From assembly GCA_029268085.1 (NCBI GenBank), contig JAJUHD010000020.1:1-20070 (forward strand): a stretch of DNA of 20,070 nucleotides, in the 5' to 3' direction. The notes beneath the pieces were generated by a model that was not told where the DNA came from, did not search any database, and saw only the letters and a program-made list of their open reading frames with translations. How positions within the stretch are numbered: position 1 is the stretch's first letter; each line of letters opens with the position of its first letter. A program made the translations under genes and the position numbers. Positions 7,005-15,719 of this stretch are shown piece after piece. Source of the DNA: Bacillota bacterium (lineage in GTDB: Bacteria > Bacillota > Clostridia > Oscillospirales > Oscillospiraceae).

Positions 7005-7659
7005 AATAGCCATAGCGGACGACCAGATGCTGCTCCGGGAAATGCTTTCGGCGGTCCTTTCGGCCGAAGGCTGGGCGGAGGTTGCCGGCATGGCCGGAAA
7101 CGGAGAGGAGATTCTCGACGTTTGCCGTGAGAAAAAACCCGACATAGTGCTTCTTGACATAAAGATGCCCGTTAGGGACGGCGTTTCCGCGCTGGAAGCC
7201 ATAAAAAAAGAAATGCCCCAAATAAAGGTGATTATGCTTACCACCTTCGGGGACGAAAGGAACGTTCTGGACTCGTACAAAAAGGGAGCGGACGGCTATA
7301 TTTTGAAGGATATCAGGCCTTCACTGCTTATGATGGCCGTAAAATGCGTTTCCGAGGGCATGTTCGTCATGCAGGATGAGATCGCGGCGCTCCTGCGCGG
7401 GAGGATCAGGCCAACGTATTCAAAAAGGGCGGGTGAGCTTGATGTTCTGGAAGAACTGCACGATGAATACGGTCTAGACGCTACGGACAGGAAGATTATA
7501 AGGCTTCTTGCCGACGGGAAAAGCAACAGGGAAATCGGAGAGGCCCTGAATTATTCCGAGGGCTCTATAAAAAACAGGATAACGCGCATTCTGGCCGCCA
7601 CCGGCCTGAAGGACAGGACGCAAATCGTCGTGTTCGCGCTTCAGAACAATATCATATAG
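6997..7659 (+). CDS. NarL/LuxR-type response regulator
   Basis: A 220-residue two-component regulator. The receiver domain has the acidic pair Asp8-Asp9, phosphorylation site Asp54 (VLLDIKMP), Thr82 and Lys104. The C-terminal LuxR-type helix-turn-helix (about 150-215) reads DATDRKIIRLLADGKSNREI and continues through SIKNRITRI. The ATG at 6997 gives the usual receiver start MIKIAIADD and overlaps the end of the membrane PAS gene; an ATG at 6943 would add 18 non-homologous residues. Its likely phosphate donor is the complete kinase on the opposite strand, whose gene end overlaps this one by 8 bp. There is no terminator between the two genes. The regulated genes are unknown; the lipoprotein/SLH operon beyond the kinase is a plausible but untested target. 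Confidence 0.93.
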   Translation: MIKIAIADDQMLLREMLSAVLSAEGWAEVAGMAGNGEEILDVCREKKPDIVLLDIKMPVRDGVSALEAIKKEMPQIKVIMLTTFGDERNVLDSYKKGADGYILKDIRPSLLMMAVKCVSEGMFVMQDEIAALLRGRIRPTYSKRAGELDVLEELHDEYGLDATDRKIIRLLADGKSNREIGEALNYSEGSIKNRITRILAATGLKDRTQIVVFALQNNII

Positions 7660-9379
7660 ACCGTTGGAGAGGTATGGACGCCTGCACGCAGAATCCCTGG
7701 CCGTCAAAAGAATGACAGCGGAATTCGCCGTTCAGCATGGAAACCCGCCGCTCCATGCCGCTTAAGCCCATGCCTTTCTGCACATTTTTGCTTCCCAGGC
7801 CGTTGTCTATTATGAAAAGCTCGGCCATATCGTTTCTGCTCCTTAAAATGATGTCCAACCTGCTAGCTTTGCCGTGACGCAGGGCGTTAGTTATGCCTTC
7901 CCGGCACAGCCTGAAAACAGCTTCCTGTACGCGGGCTCCAATCTCCTGCTTCAGATTGGAGCAGTGTATCCCCACGTCGATGGAAGCGGAGCGGAAATCG
8001 TCCGCAAGGCTTTTGAGGCGCTCCTCTATGCCCTGCCCTGCGATAGGGGACTGGTCTTCCGCCGATGTTAACGCGCAGATTTCATCAAGGCAGCCGGACA
8101 GGACTTTTTTTGCCTTATGTATGTATTCGGATTCCTGCGGCTCCGTTTCCGACATTCTGGCAAGTTCCAGCAAGGAAATTGCAAGCATGATCGAATGCCC
8201 CAGTATGTCGTGCGCCTCCTGGGCCATAAAATTGCGCGTCCTGGCCACGACGAGCTTTTTCCGCAATTCCGCCTGAAGGGTCAGCTGCCGGTTTGCAAGC
8301 AGAAGTTCCTCGTTTTTCGCCTGGAGCTTCTCTAAAATGACCTGCTTTGCAGTAACGTCCACAAAGCGTATGAACGCTCCGCTGAACGAATTGCTTGTTA
8401 CCGGCCTGCAGATGACTCTTATGCGGCGTCCGGTAACGGTTTGGTAAATAAAATCCTGGGGCCTGCCGGGATCGAAGGCAAGGCGCAGCCTGCGGAGCTT
8501 ATGCAGGCGCCCGTCATTTCCAAGGACTGTTATAACGCTTTTTCCGTCGGCGGCAGCAAGCTCTCCGCCGGCCGCTATTTTTGCAAAGGTTTCATTGAAA
8601 CCGGAGATTCTGCCTCCCGCCATCAGCAGTATGCCTTCGGGAATGTTGGACAGGGCCGCTCGGCGGGCGATCTTGAGGCTGTAGAAGAAATTGAACCTGA
8701 ATGTGGCGAGCGCGAATATTATAAGGGCCGCGGATGCTGACATTGGCGTGATGTCAAATGGCGGCAAAAAACCGAAAATTTTCCTGAAGAGGCGCGACAC
8801 ATAGAGAATGTTTGCGATTATGGGTATCGCTATCGCGACGGCCAGCAGAAGCGTCTGGATGCGCTTTTCGCCCATACGGCCGAAGAATGCCTTTCCGCAT
8901 ATTGCTCCCCCTATGAGAAACAGCAAATAGCTGAAACCCTGATGAAAGTAAAAGAGGGGCCCGAAGCTGTCGCCCCAGAAATCAAAATGCGAATAGAACA
9001 GGTGATGCAGCGGGTTTGTCGCAACGGACAGAAAGCACAGGACGGATACTGCCGTCAGCGGAGCCATGAGCTTTTTTCCGGGCACGGCGCCGAAGGCGAA
9101 TATGTGGGCGAACACAATGAAGGCCGGGCCGAGGAAGCAGACGCCGGCATACTGGCAGACCACAAAGAAAAACTTTGCGGCGGCGTTCGGGGCGAAGGTT
9201 TTCAGAATCTTGGAGAATATCCAAAGCGCAAGTATGCCCTGCATAACCAAAAACGAGGACAGCAGCTTGCTTTTTACCGCTCTGAGGCAAATTGCCGTGT
9301 TGATGGAGACCAGCAAAAAGAGCGAGAGAATATGGCAAAAAGCGATATAGTAGGACTCATACACGAATGTTTCGGTCAT
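7652..9379 (-). CDS. Sensor histidine kinase, 7TM N-terminus, HisKA_3 type
   Basis: A 575-residue membrane sensor kinase. The first 230 residues or so form the 7TM sensor domain of histidine kinases, with the family segment NPLHHLFYSHF. A PAS-like region (IPEGILLMAGGRISGFNETF) and a coiled coil follow. The HisKA_3 dimerisation box is EAHDILGHS with His390 as phosphate acceptor. The ATPase domain shows CREGITNALRHGKA, DNGLG and GMGLSGMERRV. The start at 9377-9379 has GGAGG eight bases upstream; 24 further upstream codons lack a site. A promoter (TTGACT/TATTAT) lies at 9477-9505 on this strand. It is convergent with the response regulator it most likely phosphorylates, overlapping it by 8 bp. 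The ligand is unknown. Confidence 0.93.
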   Translation of the reverse strand: MTETFVYESYYIAFCHILSLFLLVSINTAICLRAVKSKLLSSFLVMQGILALWIFSKILKTFAPNAAAKFFFVVCQYAGVCFLGPAFIVFAHIFAFGAVPGKKLMAPLTAVSVLCFLSVATNPLHHLFYSHFDFWGDSFGPLFYFHQGFSYLLFLIGGAICGKAFFGRMGEKRIQTLLLAVAIAIPIIANILYVSRLFRKIFGFLPPFDITPMSASAALIIFALATFRFNFFYSLKIARRAALSNIPEGILLMAGGRISGFNETFAKIAAGGELAAADGKSVITVLGNDGRLHKLRRLRLAFDPGRPQDFIYQTVTGRRIRVICRPVTSNSFSGAFIRFVDVTAKQVILEKLQAKNEELLLANRQLTLQAELRKKLVVARTRNFMAQEAHDILGHSIMLAISLLELARMSETEPQESEYIHKAKKVLSGCLDEICALTSAEDQSPIAGQGIEERLKSLADDFRSASIDVGIHCSNLKQEIGARVQEAVFRLCREGITNALRHGKASRLDIILRSRNDMAELFIIDNGLGSKNVQKGMGLSGMERRVSMLNGEFRCHSFDGQGFCVQASIPLQRSI

Positions 9380-9418
9380 TATAGGTTCCTCCGCCCGGAA
9401 GGCGAGTCGAGATGTTTG

Positions 9419-9458
9419 GCCGCAGGTCACTGATTCGGTGACCTGCGGCACTTTTTTT
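9419..9458 (+). terminator. Rho-independent terminator, plus strand
   Basis: A perfect 12-bp stem (9419-9430 with 9438-9449) with a seven-base loop is followed by seven T (9452-9458). No plus-strand gene ends nearby: the last is the response regulator at 7659. It would therefore stop read-through running antisense across the kinase. On the minus strand the same hairpin sits in the kinase leader without a U-tract. Confidence 0.8.
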
Positions 9459-9476
9459 CAAGTCCGCTCCATGCAT

Positions 9477-9505
9477 ATAATAAATTATTATAGGGAAGCA
9501 GTCAA
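9477..9505 (-). promoter_or_regulatory. Promoter of the sensor kinase gene
   Basis: On the minus strand TTGACT (9505-9500) and TATTAT (9482-9477) are separated by 17 bp. Transcription would begin near 9470, giving a leader of about 90 nt that contains the 12-bp hairpin of the plus-strand terminator. Confidence 0.6.
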
Positions 9506-9553
9506 TCCGTCCGCTGCGGCGAGCCGGTAATTGCCGCTTTAGTCAGTATAAAG

Positions 9554-9578
9554 CCGCGTCCGCTGAGGGCAGACGCGG
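9554..9578 (+). other. Leader hairpin before the lipoprotein gene
   Basis: CCGCGTC pairs with GACGCGG across an 11-base loop, ending 33 bases before the ATG at 9612. No U-tract follows, so it may stabilise the message or bind a protein. I found no convincing plus-strand promoter between 9459 and 9600; TATAAT at 9476-9481 and TATAAG at 9589-9594 lack good -35 partners. Confidence 0.35.
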
Positions 9579-9611
9579 GAATCGATTTTATAAGAATGGA
9601 GATTGGGGAAT

Positions 9612-10154
9612 ATGATAAAAAAGATTGCCTTTGTTATGATTGCGTTTTTGATGCTTATGCTTTTTGCGGGGTGCGGAGGAGGCGAAAAGCCGAAACAGAG
9701 CGGACAGGACATGAAAAGCGCTGCGGCGGAGACAGCGAAGCCAACTGAATCGAAAGGTTCCGCGAGCTCGGCATCATCCGGGGATGTTAAGGGAGTACCG
9801 GCGGATCAGAACAAGAGCGGCTCAATATCGGTTGCCACAGACAAGAGCGCCGAGCTGCCGAAGAACTATCCTTCTGACATATTCCCTGTATACCCCGGGG
9901 GCTACATATACTCGGCGATCACGGCTGACGCCTCATATGCCCTTACCGTCTACAGCAAGGACGACGTTAAAAAGGTCATCAGTTTTTATGAAAAGGTTTT
10001 GGAGGGCGCCAAGGCCAATATGAACACAAAGACCGAAGAAAGTCTTACCTCGATGGGAACTAAAGGCGGCTACGCCTACACCATGGACGTCGGCAAGAGC
10101 AGCGAGAAGGGCTGGCAGACGGTTATAAGCATAGCCCTGCAGCCTGCAAAATGA
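9612..10154 (+). CDS. Predicted lipoprotein, function unknown
   Basis: A 180-residue lipoprotein. The signal peptide MIKKIAFVMIAFLMLMLFAGC ends in a lipobox with Cys21 as the predicted acylation site, so it should be anchored to the outer face of the membrane. A Ser/Ala/Lys-rich linker of about 65 residues follows, then a compact domain beginning LPKNYPSDIFPVYPGG and containing SKDDVKKVISFYEKVLEG. That pattern resembles small exported domains in which a residual peptide moves from a pressure-like 'IPLYPGA' strand to an amphipathic helix, but I cannot name the family with confidence. I use ATG 9612, with GGAG 11 bases upstream; a TTG at 9603 is unlikely. The gene ends 12 bp before the SLH gene, so the two are co-transcribed and may act together at the surface. 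Confidence 0.75.
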   Translation: MIKKIAFVMIAFLMLMLFAGCGGGEKPKQSGQDMKSAAAETAKPTESKGSASSASSGDVKGVPADQNKSGSISVATDKSAELPKNYPSDIFPVYPGGYIYSAITADASYALTVYSKDDVKKVISFYEKVLEGAKANMNTKTEESLTSMGTKGGYAYTMDVGKSSEKGWQTVISIALQPAK

Positions 10155-10166
10155 GCGGAGGCCGCA

Positions 10167-12620
10167 ATGAAAAAAATTCTCAAAAAAAGTTTTCGAATAG
10201 GCCGCCGGATAACCGCCCTCGCAATATTTTTCGCCATGCTTTCCGGTTTGGGCGCTTCGGCCATTTACTCCGACGCCCCAAGCGAATGGGCGCTGGACGA
10301 GGTGAACGCGGCAAAGAGCAAAGGTCTCGTTATTGCGGAAGCCGATCAGAATTACAGGTCGAATATCAGCCGGAGGCTTTTTTGCGCCATGGTGGTCAAC
10401 ATGGTCGAAAAGCTTTCGGGAGAAACGATTGAGGTCACGATATCAAACCCGTTTGGAGATACCGACGAGGCCGAAGTCGTAAAGGCTTACCAGCTCGGAA
10501 TCGTGAAGGGCGTATCCGAAACACGCTTCGCTCCGGAGGATTTTATAACCAGGGAGCAGATCGCTGCTATGATGATGCGCGGAGCGAGAAAGCTCGACGA
10601 GCTAAAGGGTGCGAGATACGCCTATGCGCCAGACTCCGCTGCCGTAGTCTTTGCGGATCAGGGAGATATATCCCCCTGGGCGCTGGAGGATATTCAGACT
10701 GCCTACCGTCTCGGCATAGTGCGGGGGATCGGTGAAAACAGGATTGACCCGAATGGCAATACTACGGTGGAGCAGAGCATTCTGCTTATTAACAGGCTCT
10801 ACGACGGCTTTACCGCTTTCACGGAGTCCGGCGGCAGCACAGGCGTCCCGGCAAACAGGCCGCCAAAGGCAATCTCAAATCCTGTTATCTTTTTCGTGCC
10901 CGAGCAAAGTCCGCTTATCATAACGGCGTCGCAGATTGCTGCCGATCCGGACGGAGACGGACTTGAAATCCTCGAGGTAAGGGGAAGCTGCTTAATCGGC
11001 GCGGCGGAGCTTACGCCGGACAGGAAATGCCGCTATGCTTCAGCGGATATTGTTTCAAACGGCGCGGACAGCTTTTCTCTCGTTGTGTCTGACGGGCGGG
11101 AAACGGTCGAGGTTCCGGTCAGGGTCAACGTTATAGCCAGCTTGCCGGCGAACAACCCGCCGGTGGCGATTTCAAACCCGGTTATTTTCTCCGTGGCGGA
11201 GCAGACTCCCCTGACAATAGCGGCGTCCCAGCTTGCGACTGATCCGGACGGCGGAACCCTGTCGATTGTCAGGGTGAACGGGGGGACGGCTGATTATCGA
11301 ACTCTCAGCGGGACGGTGTCGCTTACGAGCGACGGGAAATGCACCTTCGTATCGGGAAATATCACGGCGAATTCAACGGACGATTTTGCCGTCACCATAT
11401 CGGACGGCGTGAATGAAACAAACGTCAATGTGCGGATTAACGTGTCGGCCGCTCCCGATATTAACTTTAATTTCAAACCGACCATAGCGTCTGTGTCGAT
11501 AAACGGCGCTGCGGCGCTTGGAGAAAGCCTTGGCGCGGGACTGATCAGATACTCGGGCACGGCCCCCGGCACGGCTCCGGAGTTTGCATATCAGTGGATG
11601 ATCTCCTCCAGCATGAACGGAAGCTACATCGACATACCGGGCGCGACAGGGGCTGCCTATGTTCCTACCAAAAACGATATCGGAAAATATATCAAGCTGC
11701 GGCTGACGGCAAGCGGTTCGGCAAGCGGCAGCGCGACAAGCGCGGCAAAGGGTCCGGTGGGCCGCTTCTACTGCGGCGACGGAAGCTCTTCAAATCCATA
11801 CCAGATAAGCAATGCGGAGCAGTTTATGCTGCTTAACGACATGGCTACGGCGGAAAAGCATTTCAGGCTCGCTTCGGATATCGTGCTGGGCGAAAACGAA
11901 TATGTCAAACTGCCGTTCTGGGGTACGCTGGACGGGAACGGAAAGAAAATTACCATTTCCGTCAGACTTCCGGACAACGAGGAAGCGGCGGGGCTCGGCC
12001 TGTTCAAAAACGTCGCCGTTTCCGGCACCGTGAAGAACCTTTTGCTTTCAGGAAAGATTATAGCTAAAAAGGCAAACAACGCCGGAGGCGTTTCGGGCTA
12101 CAATTACGGAAGCCTGATAAAGTGCCTTTCGACAGCGGATATTGTTACGGGCTCCGCCAGCGGAGGGATCGCGGGCTCGAACGGAGGCACGATCAAACAG
12201 TGCGGAGTCACCTGCCGCGGAGTGGGAAACGGCGAGGCTTACCTCAACATTACGGGCGGACTCGTGGGATGGAATTTTGAAAGCGGCATAATAGAAAACT
12301 GCTTCTCAAGGGCTATTACATACGGCGGCAGCAATGTGGGAGGCTTAATTGGCCTCAATTACGGCAGCGTAAAGTACTGCTACTCGAGCGGCAAGGTGAA
12401 CGGAAACAGCCAGACAGGCGGATTCATCGGACAAAACGGCGGCGGTTCGGTTTCTTATTGCTATTACGATATGGAGACCTCCGGCAAAAAGGACTCCGGC
12501 TGGGGCTATGTTCCGAGGACGACCGCCCAAATGAAGCTGATTCAAAACTATGTGGGGTGGGATTTTTCAACAATCTGGTCAATAAGCGCCGACCAGTACC
12601 CAGAGCTGAGAATGAATTAA
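10167..12620 (+). CDS. SLH-anchored surface protein with GLUG repeats
   Basis: An 817-residue exported protein. A basic signal peptide (about 1-31, MKKILKKSFRIG then a hydrophobic core ending ASA) is followed by three SLH domains (about 33-215; for example GIVKGVSETRFAPEDFITRE), which bind pyruvylated cell-wall polymer. Two tandem cadherin-like/Ig repeats of about 99 residues follow (from about 230 and 329), each opening with NPPxAISNPVIF or a close variant and carrying ADPDGDGL or TDPDGGTL. An Ig-like domain with AYQW (about 434-530) leads to a C-terminal beta-helix (531-817) with at least four GLUG-type units such as GGLIGLNYGSVKYCYSSG. GGAGG precedes the ATG. It is probably an adhesin or matrix-binding protein at the S-layer; its ligand is unknown. 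Cys pairs recur in the GLUG units. Confidence 0.88.
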   Translation: MKKILKKSFRIGRRITALAIFFAMLSGLGASAIYSDAPSEWALDEVNAAKSKGLVIAEADQNYRSNISRRLFCAMVVNMVEKLSGETIEVTISNPFGDTDEAEVVKAYQLGIVKGVSETRFAPEDFITREQIAAMMMRGARKLDELKGARYAYAPDSAAVVFADQGDISPWALEDIQTAYRLGIVRGIGENRIDPNGNTTVEQSILLINRLYDGFTAFTESGGSTGVPANRPPKAISNPVIFFVPEQSPLIITASQIAADPDGDGLEILEVRGSCLIGAAELTPDRKCRYASADIVSNGADSFSLVVSDGRETVEVPVRVNVIASLPANNPPVAISNPVIFSVAEQTPLTIAASQLATDPDGGTLSIVRVNGGTADYRTLSGTVSLTSDGKCTFVSGNITANSTDDFAVTISDGVNETNVNVRINVSAAPDINFNFKPTIASVSINGAAALGESLGAGLIRYSGTAPGTAPEFAYQWMISSSMNGSYIDIPGATGAAYVPTKNDIGKYIKLRLTASGSASGSATSAAKGPVGRFYCGDGSSSNPYQISNAEQFMLLNDMATAEKHFRLASDIVLGENEYVKLPFWGTLDGNGKKITISVRLPDNEEAAGLGLFKNVAVSGTVKNLLLSGKIIAKKANNAGGVSGYNYGSLIKCLSTADIVTGSASGGIAGSNGGTIKQCGVTCRGVGNGEAYLNITGGLVGWNFESGIIENCFSRAITYGGSNVGGLIGLNYGSVKYCYSSGKVNGNSQTGGFIGQNGGGSVSYCYYDMETSGKKDSGWGYVPRTTAQMKLIQNYVGWDFSTIWSISADQYPELRMN

Positions 12621-12704
12621 CGCCAAAAGAAAAGCGGAATATGGGGCTTGCGGCCTTCTGCGGAGCCGAAGCCTGAACGGGCTTTCACTTAAAACGACAC
12701 GCGA

Positions 12705-12740
12705 AAGGGCTGCGGCAAAAATAAAATTGCCGCAGCCCTT
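12705..12740 (+). terminator. Terminator after the SLH/GLUG gene
   Basis: A perfect 14-bp stem (12705-12718 with 12727-12740) has an eight-base A-rich loop. The following tract is only AAATTAT, so strength is uncertain, but the position 85 bp after the stop and the stem quality support termination. Confidence 0.65.
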
Positions 12741-12757
12741 AAATTATGGCCTTTGTA

Positions 12758-12850
12758 ACCGGCAAAATAAAACCGGCCGGAAATGTAAAACGGAAATCTG
12801 CCGGAAATATAAGCCGGCGTGCGGAATAAAAGCCTGCATAAAAGCCGAGC
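12758..12850. repeat. Degenerate short tandem CCGG/AAATNTAAA repeats
   Basis: Irregular units of about 10-19 bases alternate a CCGG core with an A-rich spacer, such as CCGGCAAAATAAAA, CCGGAAATGTAAAA, CCGGAAATATAAG and CGGAATAAAAG. They lie in the gap between two convergent surface-protein genes. An open minus-strand frame crosses them, but nothing supports coding. The remainder of 12851-12995 shows nothing I recognise. Confidence 0.4.
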
Positions 12851-12995
12851 AAGACGATACATGCGCGGAAAGTGAATGTAAAATAACCGTATGCGTTGCA
12901 GGAAGCGGGTATTAAAAGCACGGGGATACAGCGAGAAAAAACGGCGGGGAAGTTGGGGACAGGCCGCTCAACGGAAAAAGCACCAGCCATTGGAA

Positions 12996-13032
12996 AAAGA
13001 GGAGCGCTCCAAATCATAGGGCACTCCTCTTT
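12996..13032 (-). terminator. Terminator of the second SLH gene
   Basis: On the minus strand AAAGAGGAG (13032-13024) pairs with CTCCTCTTT (13004-12996), with further imperfect pairing of GTGCCC against GAGCGC, and is followed by TT. It begins five bases after the stop codon of the SLH gene ending at 13038. Confidence 0.7.
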
Positions 13033-13037
13033 CATCA

Positions 13038-15626
13038 TTACTTGTTTATCAGCTTTGATTCCACCAGAAGATTTTTTATTGCCTGCGCCGCTTCGGCATG
13101 GGTCAAATTCGCCTTTGGCGCAATCGTTGTTGCGGTGTTGCCGTTGAATACATGGGCGGCCAATACTTCTTTTACATATGCCGTTGCCCAACTCGCTACT
13201 TGCCCGTAGTCGGTATAGTTTTGATATCTGTTAAGATCTGTTCCGGCAAGTTTTGTTATCTTCATCGCTCTCTGGTACATCGCCATTGCCTCTTCTCGCG
13301 TGATTGAAGCATCGGGCCTGAAAGTACCGTCAGGATATCCGGTGACTATACCGTATTCACTGGCAATGAGAATCGCCAGGGTTCGATCGCCGGTCGCACT
13401 CACATCATTGAATTTGTTTTCATGCTTCGAACCTTCTCTGTAAAGTCCCAAGGCTCTGACAATATATTCCGCAAAGTCAGCTCTTGTGATGGCTTTATCC
13501 GGGACAAAGGTTTCCGGATTGAAGATGACCAGTCTTGATGCCATGTCATTGACCGCATCCCGTGACCAGTGGTTTTCCACAGATTTTACTGCAATCGGAT
13601 TCCAGATGACTGAGTAGCTGGAGTTTGTCAGTGAGTTAAGTTTCGCATACCACTTGCCATCCTTTTGGTATACATCCGTCGGTACGTGGCTATAGGTTCC
13701 GTCCGGATTAAAAACGATGCCTGTTGTTATTTTGCTCGGATCCACCCCGGCGGGAATCTCCATTACCCTTTCCACATAGTTGCCGAACCGGCTGATCTGG
13801 ACTTCTCCTGTCGTTCCGTCTGCCCTTGTTGTTTTTGCGACAATATCAAAAGAAACGGGCGGAAATACCAGCTCCGCACCATTGGCCTTTGCCGCTTCAC
13901 TGTATTTGTTAACTACGCTTTCATCCAGCCTGGTAATCTTCACCTCAACCTTGATGTCCTGCAAATCGGTTTTTGCAATGCCGAGATTTTCCGCAACCTT
14001 ACTGATTGCAAATTCTTCAGCGGGAATTTTGTACTCGACGTTATCACGCTTCACGGATACATTAAAAGTATTTTCTTCCAGTTTCTTGACAATATCACCG
14101 GTCAGCTCCACTTTGGCTACCTCGGATTTCGTATCAGATACAGGCACTTGTATGACATTATCCGTTCCGGCTGTATTGTTTTTGACGGCTTCGTCAATTT
14201 TGTTTTCAATAGCTTTATTGTTAACTTCTACAGTAACAGTTGTCTTTCCTTCTTCGGTTGTCTTTGTTTCCTTGCCTGCATTCTGCTCCTGTCCGTTCAC
14301 AATGACAATAACCGTGCTTGTCTGCGCTGTCGCAGTGCCGCTTCCTCCTCCGCCTTCGGAAGACTCCTGCTTAGGCAGGGTCACCGTTGCGCTCGTTACC
14401 TTGGTCATGGAACCCGATGTGAACCCGAGCTGCGCGTTGTTCACGAGGGCTGTATTCGTCGCGCCGAGGTTTGTGAAGGCGGCGACGCCGGAGCTTGCCG
14501 TAGCCGTTGTCGTGCCTGTCAGAGTCCAGCTTCCCGCGTCTTCCTTGGCCGCCGTCACGACCGTCGAGTTGTCACCTGTGCAGGTGTTGCCGTAGGCGTC
14601 CTTAATCGTTATCCTCGGCTGCTGCGCAAAGTTTCCGCCGTTTGATGCGGGCGCGGTGATGTCCTGCGTCACCGCCATGGAGGCCGCGGCGCCGTGAGTC
14701 GGCGTTATGCTCAATGTATTGGTAGCCGGTGTGGTGACCGTAGCGATGCTGAAGCCGATCGTCTGGGCAGCCGCCTTGTTGAGCTTTAAGTTCGGCGTTG
14801 CGACGCCGTCGGTGAAGGTCACGGAAATCACCTGTCCGGCCCCTGCGGAATCCGATGTCAGGGCGGTTCCGTTGAAGCTGCCGTATGTGCCGTCCGGCGC
14901 GGCCTGCACGCCTGTGATGGTCACGTTCTTCGCTCCGTCAAAGTTTGTGTCCGTATTGCCGAGGCTGTCCTTTACAGTCAGCGTGATGGCGTCGTCCGCG
15001 CCGACTGCCGGGGTGAGGGTGGCGGCGGCTGCCGACGCCGACGCGTTTCCGGCCGGGGCCGATGATTTGACATCATCAATGACGAGATCTTGAAATATTA
15101 CGTAACTGTCTGAAGCAAAAGTTATACATGTTACATCATTAAATGCCGACAAACCTGATTTAGTGATTAAAATATCTTTTGTCTGTAATGTATAATCTAC
15201 TTTTGTTGCCATCCCATTATAATAAACGGAAATAGTATAGTTATCATCTGACCCTAGATGCTTGAATCCCTTTAAATCAAAAGTATGGCCATTTTCAATA
15301 GTTATTGTGAAATCGACGCCATTACCGCCGTTCCGTTCCGAATTTGCATAAATTCCTACCGTCCCATTATAACTATCAATCATAAACCAATTCGGATTAT
15401 ATGCTGTAGAACCATTTTTGAATGTAAATTTTACTCCATCTATGGTTCTCTCAAAACTACCACTTGGTTGGTCAATATCTTCACTTGAATTATCCACAAA
15501 AGTTACGGTAGTTGATTCAGCATAGGCATCGATTACGGACAAATTTAAAAATAGTAGACTAACCATAATAATAACTGCTAATATTTTTTTAGATTTTACA
15601 GCTGTTGATATTTGAATCTTTTGCAT
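13038..15626 (-). CDS. SLH-domain surface protein, composition mosaic
   Basis: An 862-residue exported protein. The signal peptide (1-36, cleavage after AYA) is followed by an N-terminal domain (about 38-190) of unknown type rich in aromatic and Asn residues. Next come Ala/Thr-rich Ig/filamin-like repeats (about 190-415, with ITLTVKDSLGN and ITIKDAYGN), a Gly-rich hinge (SEGGGGSGTA), an alpha/beta region (about 420-680), and three C-terminal SLH domains (about 685-862, for example GIVTGYPDGTFRPDASITRE). AAAGGAGGAG seven bases before the ATG is a very strong ribosome site. The first 570 bases of the gene are clearly AT-rich, the repeat part is GC-rich, and the SLH part intermediate, suggesting assembly by recombination. 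It is probably an S-layer-anchored adhesin or structural protein. It converges on the other SLH gene, in which the SLH domains are N-terminal. Confidence 0.88.
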   Translation of the reverse strand: MQKIQISTAVKSKKILAVIIMVSLLFLNLSVIDAYAESTTVTFVDNSSEDIDQPSGSFERTIDGVKFTFKNGSTAYNPNWFMIDSYNGTVGIYANSERNGGNGVDFTITIENGHTFDLKGFKHLGSDDNYTISVYYNGMATKVDYTLQTKDILITKSGLSAFNDVTCITFASDSYVIFQDLVIDDVKSSAPAGNASASAAAATLTPAVGADDAITLTVKDSLGNTDTNFDGAKNVTITGVQAAPDGTYGSFNGTALTSDSAGAGQVISVTFTDGVATPNLKLNKAAAQTIGFSIATVTTPATNTLSITPTHGAAASMAVTQDITAPASNGGNFAQQPRITIKDAYGNTCTGDNSTVVTAAKEDAGSWTLTGTTTATASSGVAAFTNLGATNTALVNNAQLGFTSGSMTKVTSATVTLPKQESSEGGGGSGTATAQTSTVIVIVNGQEQNAGKETKTTEEGKTTVTVEVNNKAIENKIDEAVKNNTAGTDNVIQVPVSDTKSEVAKVELTGDIVKKLEENTFNVSVKRDNVEYKIPAEEFAISKVAENLGIAKTDLQDIKVEVKITRLDESVVNKYSEAAKANGAELVFPPVSFDIVAKTTRADGTTGEVQISRFGNYVERVMEIPAGVDPSKITTGIVFNPDGTYSHVPTDVYQKDGKWYAKLNSLTNSSYSVIWNPIAVKSVENHWSRDAVNDMASRLVIFNPETFVPDKAITRADFAEYIVRALGLYREGSKHENKFNDVSATGDRTLAILIASEYGIVTGYPDGTFRPDASITREEAMAMYQRAMKITKLAGTDLNRYQNYTDYGQVASWATAYVKEVLAAHVFNGNTATTIAPKANLTHAEAAQAIKNLLVESKLINK

Positions 15627-15719
15627 TATTGCTCTCCTCCTTTAATAACCCCTCTTTATTTCCAAATATCTTAATATTTTATAGCTTTTCTTTTTTGGAT
15701 CAGCCTTACCTTTGGATAA

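Noticed and set aside
12739..13191. 150-codon minus-strand frame across the convergent intergenic region
   Set aside because: It overlaps the end of the SLH gene and its terminator, crosses the degenerate repeat tract and has no family features.
13665..14645. 326-codon plus-strand frame opposite the second SLH gene
   Set aside because: Low-complexity Cys/Phe-rich product with no motifs; the minus-strand SLH gene has signal peptide, domains and ribosome site.
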